In this document: piece after piece, positions 6,958 to 16,380 of the stretch
How the letters are laid out: each line of letters begins with the position of its first letter
Numbering within the stretch: the stretch's first letter is position 1
Assembly (NCBI GenBank): GCA_002432865.1
Contig: DJGX01000007.1
Span: 1 to 64,000, forward strand
Length of the DNA: 64,000 bases
Source: Cloacimonetes bacterium UBA5835
GTDB lineage: Bacteria > Cloacimonadota > Cloacimonadia > Cloacimonadales > Cloacimonadaceae
Direction: 5' to 3'
Notes under the pieces: generated by a model
Seen by the model: the letters and a program-made list of their open reading frames with translations, nothing else
The model's database searches: none
What the model was told of the DNA's origin: nothing
Position numbers and translations under genes: made by a program

Positions 6958-8418
6958 TTATAGTTTTAAGGGGATATAGAGCTCGTAAAAATCCTTTCGA
7001 TTGTCTATTATTTTAACTTTCTGCCTTTGTTCAATGTACCATTGATTCAAATGATCTTCCTGCATTTTTTTTTCGGCAGCAGCAATAATATTTTGTTTAT
7101 CTTTTTCCCAGATAGTTAAATCCGGCAACTGGCGATTAGTTACATAAGCCAAATACCAGCGTTTTTCGTTTTCGATTAAGGGTGTAAATGAACCCAAGGG
7201 AGTGTTTAAAATTGCTTCATTCAAGGCAGGAATTTTGCCAATGGTTCTAATATCGCTATCAGCCAGCAATTTATCCACTTCCACAATAGCAATGCTATCT
7301 CTGGCGGCTGCCTCCAAATATGTTTCAGGAGTTTCTCTTTTCATAAATTCCTGAACATAATTATCCATAGTGAACATTCTTTTAGTGCGGTTGGCACGGA
7401 TGATCATTTCCTGCTTTTTAATTTCGAAATCTATATAGTATTCCGGAATTTCGCTATTTAGTTCCAGAACAAAGATGTCACCTGTTGGTGCGTAAAAAAT
7501 ATCGGGTATTGAACCTACTGGATTATTGAAGGCAAAAGCAATCAAATCTGGAGCTCGTCCGATCAAAGGGATTATTTGGTCTTGTGTATTAAAATAGGGG
7601 CTTTCTTCCAACGGCAAATTCATTTCTTTTGCTGCTTGTTTTAAGCCAACTTCTTTAGCTCGATTAAATAAGGTAGTGCTAAGTGTTTTATTATCTTGAG
7701 CTATCTTTTCCATATCTTCTGATTTACTTAGAGCTCCAGTAAAACGCACAAATAGGAAACGGCGTCCATTTTCGCGTTTAAATTCCTCTTTATGAGCTTC
7801 GTAATACTCTCTGGCTTCTTCATCAGTTACATTTATATTGGTTAGTTTATTATAATCAAAACAGATGATTTTAGCACTGGCATAGTTATTTTGGTGCATC
7901 CAGGCATTTTTAACGCTGTCCGGATTTGCCTTGACCTCATTTTTAATGGTTTTTATCAATTTATTGTAAGAATAGAGGTCACGAGCATAATTCATCAATT
8001 CCTTTTTAAATTCAGGGTGGTCTTTTAATGCTTGTAAATATTTTGCGTTGTCGAACTTTCCATTGGTTTGGAAGTCCTTTATTTGTTTAACCTCAGAAGG
8101 GATATTTTTCTTTATTTCCGCTTCCAATTCGGCATCGGTTACCTTTATTTTGCCCGCTTTGATGGCCTGATCGTAAACATAGATACCTACAAGTTCTTCC
8201 CAATATTGATTATTTAGCTTGATGCTATCCTGTTTGGTGAGTACTTTTCCCCCTCCGTAATATTGCAGATAGGCCTTAAAACCGTCATTAAACTTTTTAT
8301 AATTATATTCCCTATCTCCAACTTGGCCAACTAATGCAGTTGGATCGGGCTTAGTAGCCGCTAAAGCAATTGACCATAATAGGCAGATTACAACAAGGAT
8401 CGCTATTTTATGTTTCAT
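6958..8418 (-). CDS. SurA/PpiD-like periplasmic peptidyl-prolyl isomerase or chaperone
   Basis: A 486-residue exported protein with an N-terminal signal sequence (residues 1-20). It has a SurA/PpiD-style N-terminal chaperone region (about 25-190: a QVGDREYNYKKF start and helical, charged segments) and a central parvulin-like part (about 215-330: ENGRRFLFVRF, LKQAAKEMNL, IPLIGRAPDLIAFAF, PTGDIFVLELNSEIPE). A second such region may follow (about 370-460). It probably helps outer-membrane or secreted proteins fold. The parvulin domain looks degenerate, so catalysis is uncertain. GAGGTG stands eight bases before the ATG. The terminator at 8597-8622 separates it from the upstream surface-protein gene. 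Confidence 0.75.
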   Translation of the reverse strand: MKHKIAILVVICLLWSIALAATKPDPTALVGQVGDREYNYKKFNDGFKAYLQYYGGGKVLTKQDSIKLNNQYWEELVGIYVYDQAIKAGKIKVTDAELEAEIKKNIPSEVKQIKDFQTNGKFDNAKYLQALKDHPEFKKELMNYARDLYSYNKLIKTIKNEVKANPDSVKNAWMHQNNYASAKIICFDYNKLTNINVTDEEAREYYEAHKEEFKRENGRRFLFVRFTGALSKSEDMEKIAQDNKTLSTTLFNRAKEVGLKQAAKEMNLPLEESPYFNTQDQIIPLIGRAPDLIAFAFNNPVGSIPDIFYAPTGDIFVLELNSEIPEYYIDFEIKKQEMIIRANRTKRMFTMDNYVQEFMKRETPETYLEAAARDSIAIVEVDKLLADSDIRTIGKIPALNEAILNTPLGSFTPLIENEKRWYLAYVTNRQLPDLTIWEKDKQNIIAAAEKKMQEDHLNQWYIEQRQKVKIIDNRKDFYELYIPLKL

Positions 8419-8596
8419 TCAATCACACCTCATAATTTGGGACTTCCCTTTTCTTATAAACAATACTTTTGAATAGCGGATTTACTGCAAGGAAAAAAAA
8501 CAGAGAAAGATATTAAATTAAGCAGAAGAAGATAGGTTATCATTACTATTGTATGGAAGTTATGTTTGTGATTTGCTGGAATAGATTGCAAAAATG

Positions 8597-8622
8597 AAAC
8601 CCCGCTTTTAGAGGCGGGGTTT
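8597..8622 (-). terminator. Rho-independent terminator after the 8686-11487 gene
   Basis: AAACCCCGC (8597-8605) pairs perfectly with GCGGGGTTT (8614-8622), a 9-bp GC-rich stem with an 8-nt loop. On the minus strand it is followed by CATTTTTGC. It lies 64 bp past the stop of the upstream minus-strand gene. Confidence 0.85.
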
Positions 8623-8685
8623 CGCATTGTAATTGGTTACAGTATATAACTGTAGCAGAGCTTTATATCAAACTCCGCAACAAGG

Positions 8686-11487
8686 TTATTTAGAGAGTAG
8701 CATTTTACGGGTAATATTCTTACCAACATTGGTTACACGGTAGAAATATAATCCGCTAGCGACTGTTTGATTGTTATCATCCAATCCGTTCCAAACAACT
8801 TTCTGATTGCCAGCAGTCATATTGCCATTTACTAAAGTCCGAATCAATTGTCCTTTTAAGTTATAGACCTTTACGCTGGTAGGTCCGCTTTCAGGTAAAC
8901 TGAAGTGGATAGTTGTTTCAGGATTGAAAGGATTAGGATAGTTTTTAGCATCCAAAACTAAAGCTGGAAGGGTAGGATCTTCTCCAGCCATACCACCCAT
9001 TACTATAGGACGGAGCATAATTTCACCCTCGGTTACGGGTTCCCAATTAGTTCCGATCTTTTTATAGCTATAGCCGCTGGAGTTCGTATCCAAACCTATC
9101 AGTGAAGAATTAACAGTTTCCATAATGCCAATGTAGAAAGTTGCATCAGTCAATTGCACTTCTGTAGGAAGAGTGATGTAGTTCCAACCTTCGACGATAG
9201 AAGCAAGAGGATACTGATATTGAGTAAGTTGTACACCAGGAGTACCATCTACTCCGGAGTTATCATAAACCCGGACAATCATTGGAGCGGTACCTACTGT
9301 GTGCACATAGGCTTTGATATACTTAATGCTAAACTGACCAGAATGGGAGTATTTAACAGCCATCTGTTTTGTGGATCCAACGCTGAATCCTTGTTCGGCA
9401 ATACCATCATCGTGGTTCAATTCATAATGATCAGCGGGCACCACGAAAGTGGTTACAGCATTGGACGCACTGGATTCGTTTGTTCCATACATTGCAGTTA
9501 CATAGTAAGTATGAATGCCGCCGGGGACTTCATTATCGGTATAGGTTAATACACTGCCTTCTACTTGAGCAAGGTAAGTTTCATCACGATAGATCTTATA
9601 AGCAGTTATTTGGCGTCCGCGAACTGGTTCATTATAAGCAACGCCAAAAGTGCCTTCGGCAAAAGTATCGTTCATAGGAAGCTCGCCAAGTACATATTCT
9701 TTGCCATTAGCATCAGCTACATAAACTTGAATATTCCAGTTGTAGGTAAGTGTTGCACTTTGTTGAGTAAGAGTTTGCCAGACACCACTCAAACGAATCA
9801 TATTTCCGTAGCCCTCAACTTGAGGTCCACTATCACAACCAGCAGGGAATCCACCTGTTGTATTACAACGGAAACCAGCCCAAATTGCAGTTCCTGAGGG
9901 AATAGTATAAGGTGTATTAAGAACTACTTCATTCCAGGCATCTTCAGTGATTGTGCTTACAGGTTGATCGTAAACCATAGTTCCGGCAGAACCGGTCCAA
10001 ATTCGTACAGAATAAGAACACATAGAAGTTGGCTCAGCTGGGACAAATTTGATTTTGGTAATATTCATTCCCACATAGGGATAGATGCTATTAACATCAC
10101 CTAAGGGGTCCCATTTTGCTGCAACATCAAAATCTGCAGCTGAATTTGTTCCAACGGAATTACCAGCTGGTTCACCACAATAATAAATCCAGCCTTCTTC
10201 TCCACCGCCACCTCCGCTACCGGGAGCATTCCAGTTAAGAGTAACTGAATTTCCGGATACGGTTGCTTCCAGGTTTTCGGGAGCAGCAATAAAGATATCG
10301 TTATAAATCTTGAAATCGTCGATGCGAATACCTGTTCCGTTAGGTGTATCAGCATCGGATTTGAAGAACCAACGGAAGATAGCTGTTTCACCATGGTAAT
10401 TACTAATTAAACCATCCAGAGTATAGCTTTCAGTCATTGAAGCCCAAGCAGGTGGAGCATCACTATACACATAGTTGTTTCCATTTGGATCATCATATGG
10501 GTTACTCATATAGTGCCAAGTAATACCATTATTAACAGACATTTCCCATCCCCAATAATCTACTTCAGGGAAAGTATTGGGATCGGTAAAATTACCCATA
10601 ATCATAAAATCAGCACGAATATCACCGCTTTCAGGTAATTGAATAGGGGGGCTTACCAAATAATTCATCATATTGATATTATAAGAACCAGCATCATTTT
10701 GGCAGATCATACAATGGGAAGGAGATGGGGCAGTTGCATCAGTTCCCAGATGCCAGATATCTCCACCTTGAGGAACCATAGAAGACCAAGTCATTTGACC
10801 ATCATTCACACCATTATTAGTATATCCACCAAAACTGATATCATCAACCATCATTCCATACATTGCAGGAGCTTCGCTTGTACAATATGCAGGGTCGGAA
10901 GCAAAGGCAAAACGGATTTTTACACTTTGACCTACATAAGAGCTGAGGTTAAAAGTGCAGTTAGTCCATTCCCGTACTCCACCCCAAGCAGGAATTCCAG
11001 TTCCTTCACCATGTTCAAAACCGAAGGAATATGCAGAGGTCATATCGTAAGCGGGAGTTCCGGTTATTGGAGTCCAGGTAGTTCCACCGTCAGTGGAAAT
11101 TCTCACATTACAGGCATCCCATCCATCGTAAGGTGGATTTGAGCTTGGAGTTTCCACATTGTGACGCATTTTGAAAGTTAAAGTTGCATTAGCAGCGGTC
11201 AAAGTCCGCGCTGGGGTATCTAAGACAAGATATTGATGATTGTAATAACCACCAATGTAAGTTCCTTGAGCCAGGGCTGGATCACCCATCCACCAGACAT
11301 CACTTTGGGTTCCACCAAAATTGTAAATATGCCAATTATTGGGAGACACCGCACCGTCGTAGTGAGTCCAACCAGTAGCTCCAGATTCAAAATCTTCGCT
11401 ATAAGCCACAACTTCATAGCGGCTGCCATTTGCAAATATGGCTGTTACAAGTGTAAGGGCTAGTATAATCAGCCAATACTTTTTCAT
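8686..11487 (-). CDS. Large secreted surface protein with C-terminal sorting domain
   Basis: A 933-residue exported protein. Residues 1-19 are a signal peptide. Residues about 25-220 and 225-395 look like two MAM/choice-of-anchor-J type jelly-roll modules (EDFESGATGWTHYD..., and the VDDISFGG and IDDFKIYND ends). A fibronectin III domain starts at about 401 (APENLEATVSGNSVTLNWN) and resumes at about 626-682 (ITAYKIYRDETYLAQVEGS), with about 200 residues inserted in between. A further beta-sandwich fills about 690-835. Residues 848-933 are a type IX-style C-terminal sorting domain beginning NYPNPFNPETTIHFSL. It is probably exported by T9SS and surface-attached. There is no catalytic motif; adhesion or polymer binding is possible. 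RBS: AAGGAGG. Confidence 0.85.
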   Translation of the reverse strand: MKKYWLIILALTLVTAIFANGSRYEVVAYSEDFESGATGWTHYDGAVSPNNWHIYNFGGTQSDVWWMGDPALAQGTYIGGYYNHQYLVLDTPARTLTAANATLTFKMRHNVETPSSNPPYDGWDACNVRISTDGGTTWTPITGTPAYDMTSAYSFGFEHGEGTGIPAWGGVREWTNCTFNLSSYVGQSVKIRFAFASDPAYCTSEAPAMYGMMVDDISFGGYTNNGVNDGQMTWSSMVPQGGDIWHLGTDATAPSPSHCMICQNDAGSYNINMMNYLVSPPIQLPESGDIRADFMIMGNFTDPNTFPEVDYWGWEMSVNNGITWHYMSNPYDDPNGNNYVYSDAPPAWASMTESYTLDGLISNYHGETAIFRWFFKSDADTPNGTGIRIDDFKIYNDIFIAAPENLEATVSGNSVTLNWNAPGSGGGGGEEGWIYYCGEPAGNSVGTNSAADFDVAAKWDPLGDVNSIYPYVGMNITKIKFVPAEPTSMCSYSVRIWTGSAGTMVYDQPVSTITEDAWNEVVLNTPYTIPSGTAIWAGFRCNTTGGFPAGCDSGPQVEGYGNMIRLSGVWQTLTQQSATLTYNWNIQVYVADANGKEYVLGELPMNDTFAEGTFGVAYNEPVRGRQITAYKIYRDETYLAQVEGSVLTYTDNEVPGGIHTYYVTAMYGTNESSASNAVTTFVVPADHYELNHDDGIAEQGFSVGSTKQMAVKYSHSGQFSIKYIKAYVHTVGTAPMIVRVYDNSGVDGTPGVQLTQYQYPLASIVEGWNYITLPTEVQLTDATFYIGIMETVNSSLIGLDTNSSGYSYKKIGTNWEPVTEGEIMLRPIVMGGMAGEDPTLPALVLDAKNYPNPFNPETTIHFSLPESGPTSVKVYNLKGQLIRTLVNGNMTAGNQKVVWNGLDDNNQTVASGLYFYRVTNVGKNITRKMLLSK

Positions 11488-11723
11488 TGATCCTCCTTAT
11501 AGATCATAAATGATACTTTCTTCTAATATACTGCCAAGGATAAAATAAGATTACTCCGTAGGATTTGGGTTATTGTATACTTATACCAGAGTTTTTTATT
11601 AGCAATATGGATAAGCACAATACGGATAAAACTCTTATTTAATCTTGGCAGAACACTCTATCACATATATAGGTGGTGACCAATTTCGTCGATAAATTAT
11701 GAAAGCCACCATTGTATATTGAT

Positions 11724-11752
11724 ATCATAATTCGAATCCCAAATTCTGTCAA
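11724..11752 (-). promoter_or_regulatory. Sigma70-type promoter for the 8686-11487 gene
   Basis: On the minus strand TTGACA (11752-11747) is followed after exactly 17 bases by TATGAT (11729-11724). It would leave a 5' leader of more than 220 nt before the ATG at 11487. The long leader is AT-rich and shows no riboswitch that I recognise. Confidence 0.55.
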
Positions 11753-11777
11753 TCACTTTTTCTATATCAGCCCAATT

Positions 11778-13946
11778 TTAGGTATACTGTAATCTATATA
11801 AATCGTAATATAAGCCCTGTTTGTCAAGGAGTTCGAAATGCGAACCTTCTTCAACAATTTCACCTTTATGCAACACTAAAATGCGATCAACATTCTGAAT
11901 TGTAGAAAGTCGATGAGCAATTATTATTGATGTTCTATCCTTGATAATTTTGTTTAACGCATCTTGAATAAGAAGTTCGGTTTCGGTATCTATATTCGAA
12001 GTTGCTTCATCCAAAATAAAAATGGATGGATTATAAGCCAGCACTCTGGCAAAAGCGATAAGTTGTCTTTGCCCCGTAGAGAGAGTTGCACCTCTTTCCA
12101 TAACCGGTTCATTATATCCATTAGGTAATTTACTAATAAACTTATCAGCATTAACATATTTGGCTACTTGGATAATTTCTTCATCGGAAAGCTCATCATT
12201 ATTGAGAGCAATATTATCTTTTATATTTCCCGAGAAGAGAAAAACATCTTGTTGCACGATACCAACATTTCTTCGCAGGTCAGCTAAAGAATAGTTATGT
12301 ATATCTTTCCCATCTATCAGAATTCTACCTTTTTGGTAGGGGTACATACCCAAGATCAAATTTACGATAGAGGTTTTGCCACTGCCTGTATGGCCAACTA
12401 GAGCGATTTTTTCGCCAGGAGCAACTTTGAAAGAAATATCCTTTAGCACCCATTCGTTTTCGTTATAGGCAAGCCAAACATTTTCGAATTCAATTTCGCC
12501 TTCCAGCTTAATATTTTGATGTTTTTCTTCCCGATAATCATCTGGCGAAAGAGCAAGTAAATTGAATATTCTTTCTGCACTTGCCAAAGCACTCTGCAAG
12601 AAGTTAAATTTCTCCGAAAAATCGTTTATGGGCTCAAAGAGTTTCTGGATATATTGAGTGAAAGCCATCAGTAAACCGATAGTGATTACATTTTGTAATA
12701 TTTTCCCTCCTCCATACCAAATAATCAATGCTACAGCAATTTGAGATGAAACATGGATGATAGGACGGAAAAAGGCAAACAGACGGATCTGTTTTATCGA
12801 GGCCAGATAGTATTTTTGATTTATGTCCGCAAATTCTTGACGCTTATGAAAATATTGATTGAAGAGCTGGATAATTTTTTGCCCTTCGATATGCTCTGCC
12901 AATGTAGCATTTAGAACAGCAAGGTGTTTTCGTACTTCGCGATAGACCACTCTGGTCTTTCTACGGAAGATAACTATTACCCAAATTACTAGTGGCAAGA
13001 TACTAAAGCTTACTAAAGCCAAATGCCAGTTTAAAGCCAGCATTAATATCACAATCGTAATAATTAAAACTACATCTTGAATTATAGTAATAACTCCGGA
13101 AGCTAACATTTCATCAATAGCAGCAATATCGTTTGTAACTCGAGTAACCAAACGTCCCACAGGATTGGTATCAAAGAATTTTGTAGGCATTTTTTGCAGA
13201 TGAGCAAAAACATCATGTCTCAGATCAGCCATTGCAGTTTGCGAAAAATATGCCGTAAATACAGTTTGAAAATAGCTGGCTACAAAGCGTAAAGTTATAA
13301 TGGCCAAAAAGATAAGTGCTAATATCAATAATTGCTTTGAGGCATCGGAACGAACCTCCAGGCGTTTTGCTTTAGGTAATTCTTTAAGTTGTTCCTTGGG
13401 AATAGCAATAGTTTCAGAGCCGATTTTAAACCATCCGGTAAGATTTGGTTGCTCAGGATTTATATTTTCCGGCAGATATTGTTTTAAGATGCTTATGTTT
13501 TTGTCTTTAGCGCTTACTAAGAATACCGTATCTTCTTTTAAAATACCTTTTTCTTTCAGCTTTTCCAAGTCCGCTCGGTCCATTTTGTTACGATCTTTGG
13601 AACTGATAACGAGAAAGTGATTATCACCATATTTATATTCTTTAAATCCAAGTTTTTGGTAGCGGTTTATAAATTCGTGATAATCATCTTCTTGGGTAAA
13701 AATAGCCAGAGTTTTATCGGACACGATATAATCATCAATAGCTGATCTTTGAATTAAGGGAATAATAACTTCTGCACCGGAAATTAACATCAGGAACAGA
13801 AAAGAAAGAATAACCCATTTTAGGTAGGGTTTTATATAATGAATGACATTGCTAAAAAGCCGTCTATCGTATATTTTATTCTTTAGCTCATCTTCAAAAT
13901 GTGCCCCTCGTCCAGAATGACCTCCACCGCCACCACCGCCAATCAT
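11778..13946 (-). CDS. ABC exporter half-transporter with large extracytoplasmic insert
   Basis: A 722-residue fused membrane/ATPase subunit of an MsbA/LmrA/BmrD-type exporter. After a Gly-rich N-terminus come six membrane segments (TM1 about 41-63, TM2 about 206-228). Between TM1 and TM2 lies an unusual polar insert of about 125 residues (78-203), which should face outward. The ATPase has Walker A GHTGSGKT (518-525), a non-canonical signature LSTGQ (622-626) and Walker B FILDEA with the catalytic Glu647. It starts on the last base of the stop codon of its partner gene (TAATG), so the two are translated together. The non-standard signature here matches the missing Glu in the partner, as in heterodimeric exporters. 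The substrate is unknown (lipid, drug or peptide). Confidence 0.9.
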   Translation of the reverse strand: MIGGGGGGGHSGRGAHFEDELKNKIYDRRLFSNVIHYIKPYLKWVILSFLFLMLISGAEVIIPLIQRSAIDDYIVSDKTLAIFTQEDDYHEFINRYQKLGFKEYKYGDNHFLVISSKDRNKMDRADLEKLKEKGILKEDTVFLVSAKDKNISILKQYLPENINPEQPNLTGWFKIGSETIAIPKEQLKELPKAKRLEVRSDASKQLLILALIFLAIITLRFVASYFQTVFTAYFSQTAMADLRHDVFAHLQKMPTKFFDTNPVGRLVTRVTNDIAAIDEMLASGVITIIQDVVLIITIVILMLALNWHLALVSFSILPLVIWVIVIFRRKTRVVYREVRKHLAVLNATLAEHIEGQKIIQLFNQYFHKRQEFADINQKYYLASIKQIRLFAFFRPIIHVSSQIAVALIIWYGGGKILQNVITIGLLMAFTQYIQKLFEPINDFSEKFNFLQSALASAERIFNLLALSPDDYREEKHQNIKLEGEIEFENVWLAYNENEWVLKDISFKVAPGEKIALVGHTGSGKTSIVNLILGMYPYQKGRILIDGKDIHNYSLADLRRNVGIVQQDVFLFSGNIKDNIALNNDELSDEEIIQVAKYVNADKFISKLPNGYNEPVMERGATLSTGQRQLIAFARVLAYNPSIFILDEATSNIDTETELLIQDALNKIIKDRTSIIIAHRLSTIQNVDRILVLHKGEIVEEGSHFELLDKQGLYYDLYRLQYT

Positions 13947-15697
13947 TATTCTTCTTCTCCTTCGATTTTTGCTCTAATTCTTTGTTTTTCATAGAGGTCT
14001 TTGTACAATCCACCCTTTGCCAGAAGCTCTTGATGGGTTCCCTGTTCGGCAATTATTCCATTATTGATAACAATTATTAGATCAGAATGTTGGAGCGCAG
14101 AAATGCGATGGGCAATTATAAAAGTTGTTTTTCCTTTCCTAATCTCTATTAAGCGGTTCAAGATCCTACGCTCGGTTTTTGTATCTACTGCCGAAAGAGC
14201 ATCGTCCAAAATTAAAATATTAGGATTAGTAAGCAAAGCTCTGGCAATCGCTACGCGTTGTTTTTGTCCTCCAGAAAGAGTAACTCCTCTTTCTCCAACA
14301 ATAGTATCAAATTTGTGCTCAAATTCCATTATTTCATCATATACCTGAGCAGTTCTTGCTGCCTCAAAAACTTCCTCATCTGAAGCTTCAGGATTGCCCA
14401 AACGAATGTTATCGGCAATTGTTTCAGAAAATAGGAAAATATCTTGAGGGACAAGCACAATATCTCTTCGTAAAACATTTAAGGGAATTGTAAAAAGCTC
14501 ATAATCATCTATATAGATACTATTGCGTGGGGGGTTATATATCCTTACTAATAGTTCAATTAAAGTAGTTTTACCACAACCTGTTGGGCCAACAATTGCC
14601 ATTGTTTTTCCAGCTTCTATCCCCGCTGTGATGTCATTAAAAATAAAGGGTAGATGATCTGCATAGCGGAAAGATAAATTTTGGAATTGGATTTTACCTT
14701 TTAGATGAGTTATACGCTCATCTGCAAAGGCATCATCAATTTCAGGATTAACTTCAAATATATCATTCAAGCGTTTCAGGGAAGCAGTTCCGCGTTGGTA
14801 CATATCTACAATATGGCCAATAGCAATCATAGGCCAAACTAGCATTCCTAAATATTGGAAGAAAGCAATAAAACCACCAACGCTTATTTCGCCACGAATG
14901 GCTGCCTTACCTCCAAAATAGAGAGTGATAATCATACTTATACTGATAATAAAACCCATAAAAGGATGAAATACACCAGCTATTTTCGCCAGCGCTAAAT
15001 TCTGATCTACAAAATCGTGAGATACCTTATCAATTTTCTTTAATTCGTTTTTTTCCTGACAGAATGCCTTCACTATTCTGATGCCAGAAATGGTTTCCTG
15101 AACTTTTCCACTTAATGTAGCAAAACTTTCCTGCACAGCTTTAAACCGAGTATGCACCTTTTTCCCAAAATACAAAACAGTTAAGGATATAATAGGCATA
15201 GGAATTATTGCCAGTAATGTTAATTTAGCATTTATCGAAACCATAAATGAAAAAGAGGCAATGGTCATTAGCACAATATCCATTGCAGAAATCAATCCCA
15301 TTCCAAAAAGCATCCGTACCGCATTTAAATCATTTGTAGCATAAGCCATTAAATCACCGGTTTTGCTTTTATTAAAAAAATTCTGAGATAAGGTTAACAA
15401 ATGATCGTAGTAATCCTGACGCAAGCTCTTTTCTATGAGATGCGAATTGCCGATTATCAGAATCCGCCAAAAATATCTTAGTACCATCACTGCTATGGCA
15501 CAACCGAATATAATTAGCCCAATCCAAGCAAGACCTCTGTAGTCAATTGTCCGTTCCTGGATGTGATCTATGGCATATTGCATCACTTTAGGGACAGCAA
15601 GCTGCACAAGATCAACCAAAATTAACATTACCAATCCACCCAAAATCCGGGTGTAGCTCTTCTTCAAATAGGGAAGAACAGCATCAAATGTTCGCAT
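13946..15697 (-). CDS. ABC exporter half-transporter, partner with degenerate Walker B
   Basis: A 583-residue six-TM plus ATPase subunit. Walker A is GPTGCGKT (370-377), the signature is canonical LSGGQ (474-478), and Walker B reads LILDDA with Asp499 where the catalytic Glu would be. In heterodimers of this class one ATP site is made of the Asp-bearing Walker B and the partner's altered signature, and the other is fully active; that is the arrangement here. The TM1-TM2 loop is short, unlike the partner's. The gene lies upstream in the same operon. Function is inferred as export across the inner membrane. Confidence 0.9.
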   Translation of the reverse strand: MRTFDAVLPYLKKSYTRILGGLVMLILVDLVQLAVPKVMQYAIDHIQERTIDYRGLAWIGLIIFGCAIAVMVLRYFWRILIIGNSHLIEKSLRQDYYDHLLTLSQNFFNKSKTGDLMAYATNDLNAVRMLFGMGLISAMDIVLMTIASFSFMVSINAKLTLLAIIPMPIISLTVLYFGKKVHTRFKAVQESFATLSGKVQETISGIRIVKAFCQEKNELKKIDKVSHDFVDQNLALAKIAGVFHPFMGFIISISMIITLYFGGKAAIRGEISVGGFIAFFQYLGMLVWPMIAIGHIVDMYQRGTASLKRLNDIFEVNPEIDDAFADERITHLKGKIQFQNLSFRYADHLPFIFNDITAGIEAGKTMAIVGPTGCGKTTLIELLVRIYNPPRNSIYIDDYELFTIPLNVLRRDIVLVPQDIFLFSETIADNIRLGNPEASDEEVFEAARTAQVYDEIMEFEHKFDTIVGERGVTLSGGQKQRVAIARALLTNPNILILDDALSAVDTKTERRILNRLIEIRKGKTTFIIAHRISALQHSDLIIVINNGIIAEQGTHQELLAKGGLYKDLYEKQRIRAKIEGEEE

Positions 15698-15749
15698 TTT
15701 GCTCCCATAATCAATTATTTGGGGATGAAAGCTAACCTGAAGAACAGGT

Positions 15750-15777
15750 GCTATAGACTATTAAAACCCAAAGTCAA
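15750..15777 (-). promoter_or_regulatory. Likely promoter of the ABC exporter operon
   Basis: On the minus strand TTGACT (15777-15772) is followed after 16 bases by TATAGC (15755-15750). It lies 53 bp upstream of the first start codon of the operon (15697). Confidence 0.45.
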
Positions 15778-15907
15778 CCTTTAGAAATGGATAATTTTGT
15801 CAAATGTTTTCAGTTGATATTGCATATTCCTATATGGTAAAAAACCAATGTACTATCATAAAATAGGGGATTTTTATAGTATCGAGATTTTAACAAACAG
15901 ATTGAAT

Positions 15908-16001
15908 CTTGCTTAGATAGTTGTGGTAGAACCACCGTGATGCTATGGAGGGAAATGCCCAAGAAATACCACTGTATCTCTACCACATATAATTAAGCAA
16001 G
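15908..16001. repeat. Long imperfect inverted repeat, possible structured element
   Basis: The arms are 15908-15930 (CTTGCTTA...GTGGTAGA) and 15979-16001 (TCTACCAC...TAAGCAAG): 23 positions with perfect 8-bp ends at each side and a few mismatches between. The 48-base interior contains a further short GGG/CCC hairpin. It could be a structured RNA or the remnant of a small mobile element. Confidence 0.55.
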
Positions 16002-16029
16002 AAATATGTATACTGAGTCCTTCTGAAAA

Positions 16030-16130
16030 AAGTGGACCAAAATTAAGAAGAAAGAAATGAACAAAAAGTTTACCTAAAAGGCTGCATATTCAGGATAGGA
16101 TGCCATCGAATATATAAGTTGCTCATATCT
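16030..16130 (+). repeat. Dispersed repeat, copy 1 (related to 36785-36884)
   Basis: Shared stretches in the same order in both copies include AGTGGAC/CAAAAT, AGAAAGAAATG, ACAAAAAGT, GCATATTCAGG and AAGTTGCTCATA. Similarity is about 75-80 percent by eye over 100 bases. A short ATG-initiated frame begins in each copy but is interrupted early, so a decayed gene or mobile-element end is possible. Confidence 0.55.
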
Positions 16131-16138
16131 GGGCATTC

Positions 16139-16380
16139 AGCGTGAATTATTTTTGCGGAAGAACGGCGTTCTCCGACTACCCAGTTGTCATCTTCTTGGT
16201 ATACTCTTTTTAAATCTGAGAGTATTAATTTCGGTGACTTCTGTGGTCTCGGTGGCTAAATCCTCTCAATCCTTAAATCCTAAAAATCCTTGTTTCTAAA
16301 ATTAAGCCAGCGTGAATTATTTTTGCGGAGGAACGGTGTCCTCCGGCTACCCATTTGTCATCTTTTTTGTATACTCTTTT
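16139..16380 (+). repeat. Direct repeat of a 72-bp block around a reversed mosaic repeat
   Basis: CAGCGTGAATTATTTTTGCG through ATACTCTTTT occurs at 16139-16210 and again at 16309-16380, about 90 percent alike, 170 bp apart. Between them (16229-16304) lies the mosaic repeat in reverse orientation (TTTCGGTGACTTCTGTGG..., CAATCCTTAAATCC). A shorter echo, CCAGTGTGAATTA, follows at 16385. A related core, TTGCGGAAGAACG, appears at 37050. Confidence 0.7.

Noticed and set aside
10101..11463. Open frames opposite or out of frame within the 8686-11487 gene
   Set aside because: They are shadows of a long gene with clear domains and a strong ribosome site.
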